Assembly: GCA_947247005.1 (NCBI GenBank)
Contig: OX365948.1
Span: forward strand, 33,360,601-33,424,600
DNA: 64,000 nucleotides
Source: Spisula solida
Lineage: Eukaryota > Mollusca > Bivalvia > Venerida > Mactridae
Reading direction: 5' to 3'
The position numbers and the translations under genes are program-made. Position 1 is the stretch's first letter, and every line of letters begins with the position of its first letter. Of this stretch, positions 63,761 to 64,000 are shown in pieces. The notes beneath the pieces are model-generated. The model was not told where the DNA came from and ran no database searches. It saw only the letters and a list, made by a program, of their open reading frames with translations.

Positions 63761-64000
63761 AGAAAAGCAGACACCATTCCTTATACTTCAATTTTCCCCA
63801 ATCTGGAGGAAAAAAGGCAGGATGTTCAACTGTGGCACGTCCTTTGAGGCCAAGCTGTGTGAAGATGCCAGCAATCTACAGGCGACGGTACTGTCAATCA
63901 TCACATCCAAACTGATGATACAAACGGCCATAGAAGACGGAACGCAGAAGAAGTCCTTGTACTTATTTTGAACCCAACGAATGTCATTTGTGTGAAATAA

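Larger units (their letters stand above)
56330..63995. repeat. Segmental duplication, unit 2
   Basis: Co-linear partner of 46,780-54,240. Private additions are the 477-bp composite element (56,800-57,276), about 930 bp at 58,390-59,320, the hAT-like element at 59,580-60,421, the repeat at about 60,655-61,320, about 550 bp near 62,195-62,745, and about 190 bp at 63,767-63,958. Whether the 58,390 and 63,767 pieces are insertions here or losses in unit 1 cannot be decided from two copies. Confidence 0.85.

Overview
This window looks like AT-rich, repeat-laden nuclear DNA from an invertebrate animal, most likely a mollusc such as a bivalve. The basis is a spliced rhodopsin-like GPCR exon, several tRNA-derived SINE-like sequences, a non-LTR retrotransposon tail, and many small non-autonomous DNA transposons with recognisable target-site duplications. 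Nothing resembles bacterial operons, CRISPR arrays or rRNA genes. The taxon is an inference; no species-specific marker was seen.

Layout. (1) 1 to about 27,640 is a head-to-tail tandem array of four copies of a 6.5-7.5 kb unit. The array is cut by the left edge of the window. Copy boundaries, using the first base as phase, are at 6,464, 13,949 and 21,503; copy 4 is truncated near 27,640. Each unit holds two diverged relatives of one ancestral module (A and B), so the array is a nested, higher-order repeat. Copies differ by private transposon insertions and by deletions whose distribution is mosaic. A much older relative, broken by a LINE fragment, lies at about 29,990-31,740. (2) 27.6-38 kb is unique sequence mixed with repeats: an 800-bp TA-flanked element, an 86-bp triplication, a SINE-like tRNA head, a foldback, and an 18-copy 43-bp minisatellite. 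(3) 38,057-38,315 (minus) is the only confidently recognised coding sequence: the first coding exon of a class A peptide-type GPCR, ending at a canonical splice donor. The remaining exons were not found. (4) 38.4-46.7 kb is intergenic, with foldbacks, MITEs and SINE pieces. (5) 46.8-54.2 kb and 56.3-64.0 kb are two diverged copies of one segment in the same orientation, each with private insertions. Both carry a candidate terminal exon with a YxN motif.

The many short open reading frames are mostly chance frames in AT-rich DNA. Where two or more paralogous copies could be compared by eye (array modules A and B, the segmental duplication), substitutions did not favour silent sites, so no frame there shows purifying selection. 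The main interest lies in genome dynamics: the nested tandem array and a dated set of MITEs, whose exact ends can be read by comparing filled with empty paralogous sites.
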